Source of the DNA: DATLGB01 sp038232275
Lineage (GTDB): Bacteria > Actinomycetota > Thermoleophilia > Solirubrobacterales > Solirubrobacteraceae
DNA: 64,000 nt
NCBI GenBank assembly: GCA_038232275.1
Contig: JBBSIC010000001.1
Coordinates: 76,334-140,333, forward strand
Reading direction: 5' to 3'
Under the pieces are notes generated by a model. The model was given only the letters and a program-made list of their open reading frames with translations, was not told the origin of the DNA and did not search any database. Position numbers and translations under genes: made by a program. Below, in pieces: positions 25,012-33,629 of the stretch. Within the stretch, counting starts at the first letter, position 1. Every line of letters starts with the position of its first letter.

Positions 25012-26129
25012 GCGCGGTCGGCGGGCGGGTCGTGCCGGCCAACGACTTCGCGGCCCAGTGGGACGACGTCCGCACGGATGCGCTCGCCGCCGTCGATCGC
25101 GTCGGGCGCAGCGGCTGGCTCGTGCTGGGCCAGGAGGTCGAGGCCTTCGAGGCCCAGGTCGCCGCGTGGTGGGGCGTCGAGCACGCCGTCGGCGTGGCCA
25201 ACGGCCTGGACGCGATCGAGATCGCGCTGCGCTGCGGGGGGATCGGGCAGGGCGATCGCGTGCTGACCACGCCGCTGACGGCCTTCGCGACGACGCTCGC
25301 CATCCTGCGTGCGGGCGCCGAGCCGGCCTTCTGCGACGTCGACGCGACGGGCGGGCTGGACCTCGCGCAGGCCGACGCGGCGCTCGCCGCCGACGCCGGC
25401 ATCCGCGCGCTCGTGCCCGTGCACCTGTACGGCCATCCGCTGGATCCGGCGGCGCTGCGCGACCTCGCCGGGCGCCACGCTGTCGTGGTGATCGAGGACT
25501 GCGCCCAGAGCGCCGGCGCCGCGCGGGCCGGCGAGCCGACGGGCCGGGCGGGGCTGGCCGCGGCGACGAGCCTGTACCCGACCAAGAACCTCGGCGCCAT
25601 GGGCGACGGCGGGCTCGTGCTCACCGACGACGTCGGGGTCGCCGAGCGGGCGCGGCGCCTGCGCAACTACGGCCAGGGCGAGCGCTACCACCACGTCGAG
25701 ACCGGGCTCAACAGCCGGCTGGACGAGCTCCACGCCGCGATGCTCTCCTCGGCGCTGCTGCCGCGGCTGGACGGATGGCTGAAGCGGCGCGCCGAGGTTG
25801 CCGCGCGCTACGCGCAGGCGCTGCGCGGGTCCGCCGTGCTGCGGTGCATCGAGCCGGCAGACGGGCGCTCGGCCCACCACCTCTTCCCCGTCGAGGTCGT
25901 CGACGGAGAACCCGCGGACCGCGCCGCCGAGCTCGCCGCCGCGGGCGTGCGCGTCGGGCGCCACTACCCCGTGCTGTGCCCGGACCAGCCGGCGCATCCG
26001 CGTCCGGCCCAGGTTCCGGTGGCCCGCCGGCTCGCCGAGCGCGAGCTCTCGCTGCCGGTCCACCCGTATCTGTCCGAGGCCGACGTGGATCACGTGATCG
26101 CCGCGTGCCAGGGGCTCGCCGCCACATGA
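25008..26129 (+). CDS. DegT/DnrJ/EryC1 sugar aminotransferase (FdtB/QdtB-like)
   Basis: 373 residues, PLP-dependent. The cofactor lysine is in 'SLYPTKNLGAMGDGG' near residue 192; 'ANGLDAIEIALRCGGIG', 'HLYGHPLDP' and 'VIEDCAQSAGA' are family motifs. FdtB and QdtB aminate C-3 of dTDP-3-keto-6-deoxyhexose. That assignment is supported by the FdtC-FdtA fusion two genes downstream, which would make the ketone and then acetylate the amine. ATGA overlaps join it to both neighbours. Confidence 0.88.
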   Translation: MSAVGGRVVPANDFAAQWDDVRTDALAAVDRVGRSGWLVLGQEVEAFEAQVAAWWGVEHAVGVANGLDAIEIALRCGGIGQGDRVLTTPLTAFATTLAILRAGAEPAFCDVDATGGLDLAQADAALAADAGIRALVPVHLYGHPLDPAALRDLAGRHAVVVIEDCAQSAGAARAGEPTGRAGLAAATSLYPTKNLGAMGDGGLVLTDDVGVAERARRLRNYGQGERYHHVETGLNSRLDELHAAMLSSALLPRLDGWLKRRAEVAARYAQALRGSAVLRCIEPADGRSAHHLFPVEVVDGEPADRAAELAAAGVRVGRHYPVLCPDQPAHPRPAQVPVARRLAERELSLPVHPYLSEADVDHVIAACQGLAAT

Positions 26130-27079
26130 GCGTTCGAGCCAACTCGCTCGTGATCCCGGTCTACCGCAACGCGGCGATGATCGACGCGCTCGTGACCGCG
26201 GTCGCCGGCATCGCCGAGCAGGTCGAGGACGGCTTCGAAGCCGTGTTCGTCGTCGACGGCAGCCCGGACGACTCGCATGACCGGCTCGTCGCCGCGCTCT
26301 CCGACGCCCCCTTCGCCTCCCGCGTGATCTCCCATGCGCGCAACTTCGGGTCCTTCGCGGCGATCCGCACCGGCATGGCCGCCGCGCACGGGCGCTTCGT
26401 CGCCGTCATGGCCGCCGACCTCCAGGAGCCGCCCGCGCTCGTCGTGGAGTTCTTCCGACGGCTCGCCACGGGCGAGGTCGACGTGGTCGCCGGCGAGCGC
26501 GCCAGCCGCGACGATCGCGGCGACGGCGCCTCGCGCCTGTACTGGCGGCTGTACCGGCGCTTCGTCATGCCGGAGATGCCGGCCGACGGCGTCGACGTGT
26601 TCGGCTGCACCGCCCAGGTGCGCGACGTCGTCTGCGCGCTCGAGGACCAGCACACGTCGCTCGTCGCCCAGTTGTTCTGGGTCGGCTTCCGCCGCGAGCT
26701 CGTCCCCTATGACCGCCTGGCGCGCGAGGGCGAGAGCGGCTGGACGCTGCACCGCAAGCTGCGCTACCTGTCTGACAGCGTCTTCGCCTTCACCGACCTG
26801 CCGATCCGGATCCTCTGGATGGTCGGCGTGCTCGGGCTCGCCCTCGGCACGGCGCTGGGGCTGGCCGTGGCGGTGCTGCGGCTCGCGGGCATCATCGCGG
26901 TCCCCGGCTACGCCCCCACGATCCTGGTCGTGATCTTCTTCTCCGGGCTCAACTGCGTGGGCTTGGGCATCATCGGCTCGTATGTCTACCGCGCCTACGA
27001 GACCGTCAAGGGCCGGCCTGGCGCCATCGTCTCCGAAGCCGTAGAGACCTCCAAGGAGCGCGACCGTGTCGACGCGTGA
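26126..27079 (+). CDS. GtrB/ArnC-like polyprenyl-phosphate GT2
   Basis: 317 residues. The GT2 domain has 'SLVIPVYRNAAMI', 'VVDGSPDDS' and 'VMAADLQEPP' (the DXD-like site is ADLQ here), then two C-terminal membrane helices (about 230-290) with 'GIIGSYVYRAYETVKGRP', as in GtrB, ArnC and YfdH. The likely reaction loads the aminosugar made by its operon onto undecaprenyl phosphate, for flipping by the GtrA protein two genes upstream. The stop overlaps the next gene by 14 nt. Confidence 0.9.
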   Translation: MSVRANSLVIPVYRNAAMIDALVTAVAGIAEQVEDGFEAVFVVDGSPDDSHDRLVAALSDAPFASRVISHARNFGSFAAIRTGMAAAHGRFVAVMAADLQEPPALVVEFFRRLATGEVDVVAGERASRDDRGDGASRLYWRLYRRFVMPEMPADGVDVFGCTAQVRDVVCALEDQHTSLVAQLFWVGFRRELVPYDRLAREGESGWTLHRKLRYLSDSVFAFTDLPIRILWMVGVLGLALGTALGLAVAVLRLAGIIAVPGYAPTILVVIFFSGLNCVGLGIIGSYVYRAYETVKGRPGAIVSEAVETSKERDRVDA

Positions 27080-28022
27080 GGTCTTCGTCCACGAGCACGG
27101 CCTCGTGGAGAGCGACGACGTCGGTGCCGGCACCCGCGTGTGGGCGTTCGCGCACATCCTGCCGGGCGCGCGCGTGGGCGAGGACTGCAACGTCTGCGAC
27201 AACGTCTTCATCGAGGACGGCGCGGTCGTCGGCGACCGCGTCACCCTCAAGCCCGGCGTGCAGGTGTGGAACGGCGTGACCCTGGAGGACGACGTCTTCG
27301 TCGGCCCCAACGCCACCTTCACCAACGACCTGCGCCCGCGCAGCCGGCAGTGGCTCACCGAGCACCCGCAGACGATCGTGCGACGCGGCGCGTCCATCGG
27401 TGCCAACGCGACCATCCTGCCGGGCCTCGAGATCGGCACGGGCGCCATGGTCGGGGCGGGGGCGGTCGTCACCCGCGCCGTGCCGCCGCATGCCGTCGTC
27501 GTGGGCAACCCCGCCCGGATCACGGGCTACGACGCCGATGCCGCCCGCCGCGGCGACGAGCCGGTTCCCGCCCGCCCCGAGGCCGCCCTCGGCGTCACCG
27601 AGCTCGGCGTCTCAGGCGTCACGCTGCACCGCTTCGCCGAGCATGGCGACATGCGCGGCTCGCTGACCTCCAGCGCCGTCGCCGCGCCCGACGGCGTCCC
27701 CTTCGACGTCCAGCGCTGGTTCATGGTCTACGACGTCCCGACCCGCGAGGTCCGCGGCGAGCACGCGCACCGCCGCTGCCACCAGTTCCTCATCTGCGTC
27801 GCCGGCAGCGTCATCCTCGCCGTCGACGACGGCCACAACCGCGGCGAGGTCCTGCTCGACGCCCCGTCGAAGGGCGTCCACCTCCCACCCATGGTCTGGG
27901 GCACCCAGTACCGCTACGGCCCCGACGCCAAGCTGCTCGTCTTCGCCTCCGAGCCCTACGACCCAGACGACTACATTCGTGACTACGAAGCGTTCTTGGC
28001 GGAGCGAGCGGCGGGTGACTGA
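27066..28022 (+). CDS. FdtC-FdtA fusion: sugar N-acetyltransferase and 3,4-ketoisomerase
   Basis: 318 residues. Residues 1-165 form a left-handed beta-helix acyltransferase with hexapeptide repeats and 'TEHPQTIVRRGASIGANAT', close to FdtC/QdtC. Residues about 185-318 form a cupin with 'GEHAHRRCHQFLICVAGSV', carrying the two catalytic histidines of FdtA/QdtA-type dTDP-4-keto-6-deoxyglucose 3,4-ketoisomerases. The two enzymes flank the aminotransferase step, so the fusion supplies the first and last reactions of dTDP-Fuc3NAc or dTDP-Qui3NAc synthesis. The GTG has AAGGAG 7 nt upstream. Similar fusions exist in other bacteria. Confidence 0.9.
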   Translation: MSTREVFVHEHGLVESDDVGAGTRVWAFAHILPGARVGEDCNVCDNVFIEDGAVVGDRVTLKPGVQVWNGVTLEDDVFVGPNATFTNDLRPRSRQWLTEHPQTIVRRGASIGANATILPGLEIGTGAMVGAGAVVTRAVPPHAVVVGNPARITGYDADAARRGDEPVPARPEAALGVTELGVSGVTLHRFAEHGDMRGSLTSSAVAAPDGVPFDVQRWFMVYDVPTREVRGEHAHRRCHQFLICVAGSVILAVDDGHNRGEVLLDAPSKGVHLPPMVWGTQYRYGPDAKLLVFASEPYDPDDYIRDYEAFLAERAAGD

Positions 28023-29386
28023 GCTTTCAAGATCACACCGAGACCTAGAGCTGCGGAGACAGTTAGAAGCGCAGCCGGTGGGATCGCATACCGGGCGTCA
28101 TACGACGACACAGCTGGTGGCAGTACAAACAGGATGACCGCGAAGCTCGTGCACAATGCGGAAACCTGACGCACGTACGCCTTGGCGCGAAAGAGACCCA
28201 CGGCAGATAGGGCCAACAATATCAGGAGGCCAAAGCCACCAATCCTAAACACTCTTTGGTAGGTCTCGAGTACGGCCGATCCGCGATCAGGGCTCGCGTC
28301 CAAGCCCGTGTAACGCCTGCGGACCGTCGTGGCGAACACTGACGAGTTTGCCGGGTCAGGAGACACGGCGCGAAACGACATGCTCGCCGGATCGGACCCA
28401 GATAGCGTGCGGTCGAACCCTGCACCTGGGTCGACATAGCGAACGAGATCTTTTGCAACAGTACGGATGTAATCCATCGGCTGATGGACTATCGCTGTCC
28501 GGGCGAAAGCTCCGACCTTCTGATCCACCGCTGGCGACATGCTGGGAAAGACCTTGCGAGCAGGAGCAGCAGGATCCCAGTAGTAGAAAAAGGGCCCTGG
28601 ACGCTGCCCTGCAGGTCGTGATTCGCACAATCCCTGTGTGCCTGCCGGCGCCGAGAATCGACGACAGTCGGCAAACTGACCGACTCGTTGATACAGCGAC
28701 CAGCCGCTCATTTCCCCCAGACCGTTGTGACTTCCGACCGCATTAGCCACTACCACATACATAACAACAATAAGCACAGCAGGAACGAGCGCGGCCGAGG
28801 CCATGCGAAGCCTTTCGCGAATGGAGCCGCTATTTGCCACAAGAGCCCAGGTTGCTAAGGCCGCTGGTAGCACCAAGCTAACATTTCGCGTGACTGCAGA
28901 GAGCGCGAGCAGAGCACTTGCTGCAATGGTCCAGCGAAGGCTGATCGCACGACCACGGACAGCTGAATAGAGGCCTCCCGCAAGAAGCGCCATCCACAAG
29001 GACTCCGTTAGAAACGCGTGTTCAAGGAAGAGGTGATCGCCGGACAGAAGCACTATCCCCGCTGGGATCAGCGCTAGTGCGCGCGATGCGCCCGCGCGAC
29101 GCGCCGTTGCAAACAGGAGTACCGAGGTCGCAATTCCCAAGAGATGCTGGATCGCTACTGTTACGGACAATGTGCTTGTGACGCCACGTATCGCCGCGAG
29201 GAAGAGGGCATACCCTGCTGGCTGCCACTCATCAGAAAACACGCCATGGTATCCAACGCGTATGTAGCGACCCGCGTCGCCCGTGTAATAATCCATTACC
29301 ACGGTGGAGTACGCGACCATCGTCAGGACCCGAAGCAGAATGCCCACGGCAACTAAGATCAACAAGGGCCGATAGACATCACGCAT
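27983..29386 (-). CDS. polytopic membrane protein, PMT/GT-C-like
   Basis: 467 residues with about ten hydrophobic segments. 'MDYYTGDAGRYIRVGYHGVFSDEWQPAGY' in the first outer loop carries the acidic pair expected in GT-C enzymes of the ArnT/PMT kind, and a long soluble loop lies around 270-360. It could transfer the polyprenyl-linked aminosugar made by the convergent operon. ATG 29386 is used; an in-frame ATG at 29533 would add a non-hydrophobic leader. Base composition and codon use are clearly less GC-rich than the neighbours, suggesting recent transfer. It overlaps the convergent gene by 40 bp. Confidence 0.75.
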   Translation of the reverse strand: MRDVYRPLLILVAVGILLRVLTMVAYSTVVMDYYTGDAGRYIRVGYHGVFSDEWQPAGYALFLAAIRGVTSTLSVTVAIQHLLGIATSVLLFATARRAGASRALALIPAGIVLLSGDHLFLEHAFLTESLWMALLAGGLYSAVRGRAISLRWTIAASALLALSAVTRNVSLVLPAALATWALVANSGSIRERLRMASAALVPAVLIVVMYVVVANAVGSHNGLGEMSGWSLYQRVGQFADCRRFSAPAGTQGLCESRPAGQRPGPFFYYWDPAAPARKVFPSMSPAVDQKVGAFARTAIVHQPMDYIRTVAKDLVRYVDPGAGFDRTLSGSDPASMSFRAVSPDPANSSVFATTVRRRYTGLDASPDRGSAVLETYQRVFRIGGFGLLILLALSAVGLFRAKAYVRQVSALCTSFAVILFVLPPAVSSYDARYAIPPAALLTVSAALGLGVILKAQSPAARSAKNAS

Positions 29387-29390
29387 CGCC

Positions 29391-29428
29391 CGGAGACGAA
29401 CGTCTCCGAGCCCCGAGTGGAGGCTCGG
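29391..29428 (-). repeat. two adjacent inverted repeats before the GT-C-like gene
   Basis: CGGAGACG AA CGTCTCCG (29391-29408) is an 18-bp near-perfect palindrome 5 bp before the ATG. Overlapping it, CCGAGCC and GGCTCGG (29406-29428) form a 7-bp stem. They may fold in the 5' leader or serve as operators. They would be inside the coding region if translation began at 29533. Confidence 0.45.
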
Positions 29429-29554
29429 CGGAGTGGGGCGTGTGAGGGGTCGTCGCAGAGTCAACACCGTGAGCGACACTATGCCGCAGGCCCAGCAGCG
29501 TAGCCTGGATATCCCGCCTTCGTTACAGCGCATGACGGCTGAACCGCTAGCGGA

Positions 29555-29582
29555 GCCACCGCTTCGGGATGTGGGCGGTGGC
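29555..29582 (-). terminator. hairpin downstream of secreted-protein gene
   Basis: GCCACCGC and GCGGTGGC form a perfect 8-bp stem with a 12-nt loop, about 100 nt past the stop of the minus-strand secreted protein. CCGCTAGCGG, a 10-bp palindrome, adjoins it at 29544-29553. The remaining 29534-29680 holds nothing else that I can support. Confidence 0.4.
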
Positions 29583-29680
29583 AGTTCGGTGGTTTGTCGG
29601 GTGTGCGGCTAGCGGCCGGCTCTGTTGCCTTCAGACCGCCCATCTGGGCGAGCGGTCGTGCCGCGGTTTGCCAGCCTTGC

Positions 29681-31384
29681 TCAGCCCCTCACGCGGACCC
29701 GTACGCGCTTCGAGGTGCTAGCGACGTATGGGTAGCCACTATCTTTTCGGACCCGAGCGCGAAATCGATATGTTTGCAAACCCGACGTCGCTCTGAACCG
29801 ATAAGTGCCACGCCAACGCCCCTGAGAGTCCGACCGCACCGTCTTGAAGGACACCCACCGGGATCCAACCCTGGCCTGAAGGTCAATGACCACGCCGCTG
29901 TCTGGTACGGGCGCCGACAGCAGCCGCCCTGAAAAGCGCAAGGTCTGGCCATTGCGGAGAAATGATCGGCTTTTGCGAAGGGTCGTGTGTGAGCGTGCCA
30001 GGATCTGAAGAGTAGTTGAGGCTGCAGGTGTGCTAGCTAGCCCTGACATGTATACAAACCGAGCGACGCGACTGTACTTAAACGGGAGTCTTGTCTCAAG
30101 CCGACCCCTTGCGTCGGTCCGGAGGAGCGTTGGGCTAACGGTCCAACGGGCTCCTCGGACTCTCATGCGTTCCATCATTGAAACGGTTGCGTGAGTAATG
30201 GGCCGTCCCGCCTCGTCGTGCAGCGCGAGGGTCGCTTTAGTGGAATGGCCGTATCCAACCGTTCGGCGATGAGCACCGACGATGTCTAGCCGTGCATGGT
30301 CCGACGCGTTTTCACCGTTAGGACCTGGAGGCTGCTGCGGTATTGGTGGTCCAGTGCTGCCATTGTGGGATGGGGCGCGATTGTCTATCGTGAAGCTACT
30401 GTTTCGATATACGACACTTTCATTTCCCGCTGCGTCGTCAAGGACGACCTGCATTTCATACTCGCCGTCGGCGATTCCAGCGGTGTCGAGATCTATCGCC
30501 GGCGCTGCGGACAACTTGCACGGAACACGATAACCGAATTCATACTCCGTTGTTGGCCAATAATCGAGCTCGACACACTTGCCATCGTTGGTATCAACGG
30601 GGACGGTCAGGACCTGGTCAAACGCGCTCGCGCCTTGGCGCTTAAGCTCGACGCGAGCCTTGTATAGACCAGATCCCGTGTCGTGAGCATTGAATCTGAT
30701 GGCCTCCGTTCCGCGATGCGGCCCTGATTCGACCAAGGCACCCCGAACTTCGTCGGCTGTGGGATTAGCCTCGTCTCGCAGAGAAACCTGGAGCCCTTGT
30801 ATGCGGAGATCGACCATCGGTTGGCCAGTAGTTCGGGCTGCACACGGTGCCGTACCCACGCATCCAGCGATGAAGAAGACATCGTTGATGTTGTCCAGTT
30901 GGCCCGACCAGATGTTGTTCTCCTTGACGGGCTGAGACGTGTTGACACCTCGAGACGGGCACTGGCGAGCGTCGCACCATTCCCGTCCATCCGGATTGAA
31001 CGCAGCGCTCGGATAGGCCGTGTATTGAGTCGGTGTCGAATTAAGGTCGGTGGAGGAACCCACCGTAGTCGTCGATCGCCAGAGATTGAAGTAATCGATG
31101 GTGGTATTGGGCGGCGCCGAGAATTGCCACCCGACTTCTGCCCCGGCCGGCTGATCCTGCGTTCCGAAAAGAGATGCGCCGATGACACCGCCAGTGGGGC
31201 AGGTGTTCGTGGCAGACCCGCCGGCGCCCGGCGTCTGCACAATCGTCCAGCCGTCCGTTGGAGCGAGTTTGCCGCCCGGCGTCTTGCATGAGTAGACGAG
31301 GTAGTCGCCCGCCGAAGCGGGGACGGCAACAGCCAGTAGCAGCGCGACGGCCGTGACGAACATGCTCAGAACGCGGCGATTCAT
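29681..31384 (-). CDS. large secreted beta-rich protein, unknown function
   Basis: 567 residues. A classic signal peptide spans residues 1-26 ('VALLLAVAVPASAGD'). The body has several paired cysteines (about 35-190), a segment like an Ig-type fold ('DGEYEMQVVLDDAAGNESVVYRNSSFTIDN', near 300-330), then a proline-rich linker and two further Ig-like repeats with Arg-rich ends. It is probably a surface or wall-bound protein. Codon use is markedly lower in GC than in the flanks. An upstream in-frame ATG at 31420 is unlikely because it would precede the signal peptide. Confidence 0.75.
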   Translation of the reverse strand: MNRRVLSMFVTAVALLLAVAVPASAGDYLVYSCKTPGGKLAPTDGWTIVQTPGAGGSATNTCPTGGVIGASLFGTQDQPAGAEVGWQFSAPPNTTIDYFNLWRSTTTVGSSTDLNSTPTQYTAYPSAAFNPDGREWCDARQCPSRGVNTSQPVKENNIWSGQLDNINDVFFIAGCVGTAPCAARTTGQPMVDLRIQGLQVSLRDEANPTADEVRGALVESGPHRGTEAIRFNAHDTGSGLYKARVELKRQGASAFDQVLTVPVDTNDGKCVELDYWPTTEYEFGYRVPCKLSAAPAIDLDTAGIADGEYEMQVVLDDAAGNESVVYRNSSFTIDNRAPSHNGSTGPPIPQQPPGPNGENASDHARLDIVGAHRRTVGYGHSTKATLALHDEAGRPITHATVSMMERMRVRGARWTVSPTLLRTDARGRLETRLPFKYSRVARFVYMSGLASTPAASTTLQILARSHTTLRKSRSFLRNGQTLRFSGRLLSAPVPDSGVVIDLQARVGSRWVSFKTVRSDSQGRWRGTYRFRATSGLQTYRFRARVRKDSGYPYVASTSKRVRVRVRG

Positions 31385-31416
31385 GATTTTCCAGTCGTAG
31401 TTGGTCCGGACCTGAT

Positions 31417-31830
31417 TCATCGACGGCGCGGGTTCATCAATTCGGACCCCTGATACCGACAGTCGAAGCCGAACTCGTCGGAGCCCGAGGGCGCAGGAGA
31501 CGCGCCCGCACTGAGCTCCGGAGAGTCAGCACCAGGGGAGGCAGGCGACGCACTTCCCCGAGCCTTGAAGTCTGGACATACCTGCGTGAGGACTGCGCAG
31601 TCGCCCTGGAATGGTGAGGTCGTCTGAGTTCCGGTCCTGAGGCTGAGCACGCCCTGCGTTTGGGACCGGTCTCTACGGTAACGGGCTTGCGGAAAGGGCT
31701 GGTGCGGATAGCACTGGCTTCGGCTTGACCGGCGCGTGGGTCGCATCCTGGACGTGTGTTCGGGGCTGACGGACAGCCGGAGACTTCCGCGACTGACCTG
31801 CAGGTCGCTTGGTCGGAGATCAGACCTCAT
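31417..31830 (-). CDS. short ORF sharing an EFGF tail with the upstream sigma-like factor
   Basis: Up to 137 residues; the start is uncertain and it may be a decayed gene. Near its C-terminus it reads 'SAGASPAPSGSDEFGFD', matching the extreme C-terminus of the neighbouring sigma-like protein ('SGSAPAPASGTSEFGFE'). Conservation of frame and of this motif argues the 3' part is or was coding. It begins 46 nt after the sigma-like gene and ends 32 nt before the secreted-protein start. Codon use is poor for this genome. A partial duplication is the alternative. Confidence 0.3.
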   Translation of the reverse strand: MRSDLRPSDLQVSRGSLRLSVSPEHTSRMRPTRRSSRSQCYPHQPFPQARYRRDRSQTQGVLSLRTGTQTTSPFQGDCAVLTQVCPDFKARGSASPASPGADSPELSAGASPAPSGSDEFGFDCRYQGSELMNPRRR

Positions 31831-31876
31831 CGCGTCAAAGACGGCGTGCACGGGAGGGATTGGACCCTCCAAGCTC

Positions 31877-33133
31877 CTAGTGATGTTCAAAGCCGAACTC
31901 GCTGGTGCCCGAGGCAGGAGCTGGCGCACTACCGCTCTGAGGGGAGGTTGCGGTCTGATTGCTGGCCGTCGCGGCTGCTTGCGCCGGCGTTGACCGGGCC
32001 TGGACCTCGAACGAGCTGATCGACTCTCTCTTCGGGGTCGCGGATGCCGATGGCCGGCGCCGCGTGGACGCGGAGCGAGTGCGTCTGTCGGAGACGGTGG
32101 CCGTCCCCGCCGGATGCTCGGGCGTGACGCTAGGGCTGACCGTACGGACTGGCGCGGGCGTTGCGCGGGCGACTGGCGATGCCGCATGCCGCGGGTGACG
32201 CGCCTGGGCCGCCGGATGGTCGCGGTGGGTGGGCTGGATGACCTTGACGGTCGCCGCCCCGCCAGCCATGGCACCCGCCGCAACCACAGCCACCGCCGCG
32301 GTACGCCCGTTCGGGGGCACGGCGCTCGCCATCTCCGTGGCCCGATGCGCCAGGCCGTGCAGGCGGGCTGCGACGCCGTCGATCAGGTGAGCAACGGCGT
32401 GGGTCGCTTCCTCAGCTCCGCCGGCGAGCGCCAGCAGCTCGACCGGCCCGCAGATCGCGAGCGCGCCCCGGCGGACGCCGCCGAGCGCCGCCCGGCAGGT
32501 CGGGCAGTCCTCGACGTGGACGGTGAGGATCTCGAAGACCGCGAGCAGATGCTTGTCCTCGTAGGCGGCGCAGAGCTCGAGCTCGCCGCTGAGCACCGCC
32601 CATACCTCCTGCCCGACCTTGGTGGCGATCCTCTTGCGGTCCTTTTTGACGCGCGGATGGCTGAGGCCCAGCGCCACGGCCGTCCTGTCGGTGGACTGGA
32701 GATAGAGGTAGGACCAGACGAAGACCTTCAGCTCGCGCTCGCTGAGCCGGCCCCGGACCAGCGTCACAACGCGATGAGCAAGCGCCTCGTAGCTGGCCTG
32801 GCTGGCCGTGTCGTCGGTGTCGGCGGCGGCCATCTGGGCGTCGAGATCGATGATCTCGAGCTTGCCCTTGTCCTCCCGCGCGAGGCCGCGGGCACGGGCG
32901 CGCAAGTCGTCGATGAGGACACGGTGGACCGCCTCGGCCACGAACGCGGTCGGCGCCTCGGCGTGACTCGGCCGCCCGGCGGCGGCGCGTTCGACCTCCC
33001 GGGTCCACCACTCGGCGTACGCGTCTTCGAAAGCGTCGCGCGTGCACGTCCGGTGGCGAGCGCTGAACCGGGTCCAGACCGCCTCGCGCAGCGCCTCGAA
33101 GTGCGCCTCGGCGGACAGGATCGTGTCACTCAT
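31877..33133 (-). CDS. sigma-like factor with C-terminal zinc-finger motif, membrane helix and extracytoplasmic tail
   Basis: 418 residues. The N-terminal half resembles a sigma-70 family protein: helical region 2-like 1-100, then a region 4-like helix-turn-helix, 'LSERELKVFVWSYLYLQ...TAVALGLSHPRVKKDRKRI' (about 127-175). 'HVEDCPTCRAAL' near 205-216 is an anti-sigma-type HxxxCxxC motif. A hydrophobic helix follows near 275-300, then a 110-residue Ser/Thr/Pro-rich tail ending in SEFGFEHH. This is the layout of ECF factors fused to their own membrane regulator. The ATG overlaps the upstream small gene by 8 nt. Confidence 0.7.
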   Translation of the reverse strand: MSDTILSAEAHFEALREAVWTRFSARHRTCTRDAFEDAYAEWWTREVERAAAGRPSHAEAPTAFVAEAVHRVLIDDLRARARGLAREDKGKLEIIDLDAQMAAADTDDTASQASYEALAHRVVTLVRGRLSERELKVFVWSYLYLQSTDRTAVALGLSHPRVKKDRKRIATKVGQEVWAVLSGELELCAAYEDKHLLAVFEILTVHVEDCPTCRAALGGVRRGALAICGPVELLALAGGAEEATHAVAHLIDGVAARLHGLAHRATEMASAVPPNGRTAAVAVVAAGAMAGGAATVKVIQPTHRDHPAAQARHPRHAASPVARATPAPVRTVSPSVTPEHPAGTATVSDRRTRSASTRRRPSASATPKRESISSFEVQARSTPAQAAATASNQTATSPQSGSAPAPASGTSEFGFEHH

Positions 33134-33371
33134 GGGCGGCGTCCATCAAGTCGGAGAGCGCGAGGATGAATGCAGCCGGAAGCGGGACGCCGGCTTCGGC
33201 GCGCGCCGAGAAGCGCTCGAGCAGGCGGGCGCGCGGGGCGGCGTCCCAGCAGCGCGTCGCCGCCTCGAGATCCACGAGCGCGTCGAGCGCGTGCGCCGGC
33301 TGACCGCCCAAGGCGGGTCCGAGCCGCGCCCAGGCAGGCGCCGGCACCCATTCCGGGCGGTCCATCCTCAT
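33126..33371 (-). CDS. small acidic/helical protein coupled to the sigma-like gene
   Basis: 81 residues, no recognised family. It is Ala/Leu/Arg-rich and helical, ending 'FILALSDLMDAAHE'. Its stop lies within the first codons of the sigma-like gene (ATGAGTGA), giving translational coupling and suggesting a functional pair, perhaps a regulator. Start ATG 33371 (or 33365). A perfect 7-bp hairpin, GACGGCT cgt AGCCGTC (33376-33392), lies just upstream and could affect initiation. Confidence 0.5.
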   Translation of the reverse strand: MRMDRPEWVPAPAWARLGPALGGQPAHALDALVDLEAATRCWDAAPRARLLERFSARAEAGVPLPAAFILALSDLMDAAHE

Positions 33372-33629
33372 TGGTGACGGCTCGTAGCCGTCGCATCGGA
33401 CCCCCTTCCGGACGCAGGCGTCTCCCCCAATTCCCCGCCACGCCTGCCCGGGACGATCAAGGGCGAGCGATAGTAGGTCCGGACAGAGCCTGACGCAACG
33501 ACGTACGGCAAACCTGGCGGGTGGGCCGTCAGGGCGCGGACCTTGCATGCCGGGGACGCACAAGCTCGCGGTAGGGGGCACTACGGCCTCACTCTCCTTC
33601 CCGGAGGCGCGCGTCGCCGTGGAGCCGAG
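33372..33629. other. regulatory gap upstream of the sigma-like operon
   Basis: This holds the 33376-33392 hairpin described with the adjacent gene, and otherwise no ORF with convincing codon bias. Base composition is mixed. It probably contains the minus-strand promoter of the sigma-like operon, but I could not identify a clear -35/-10 pair. Confidence 0.35.
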
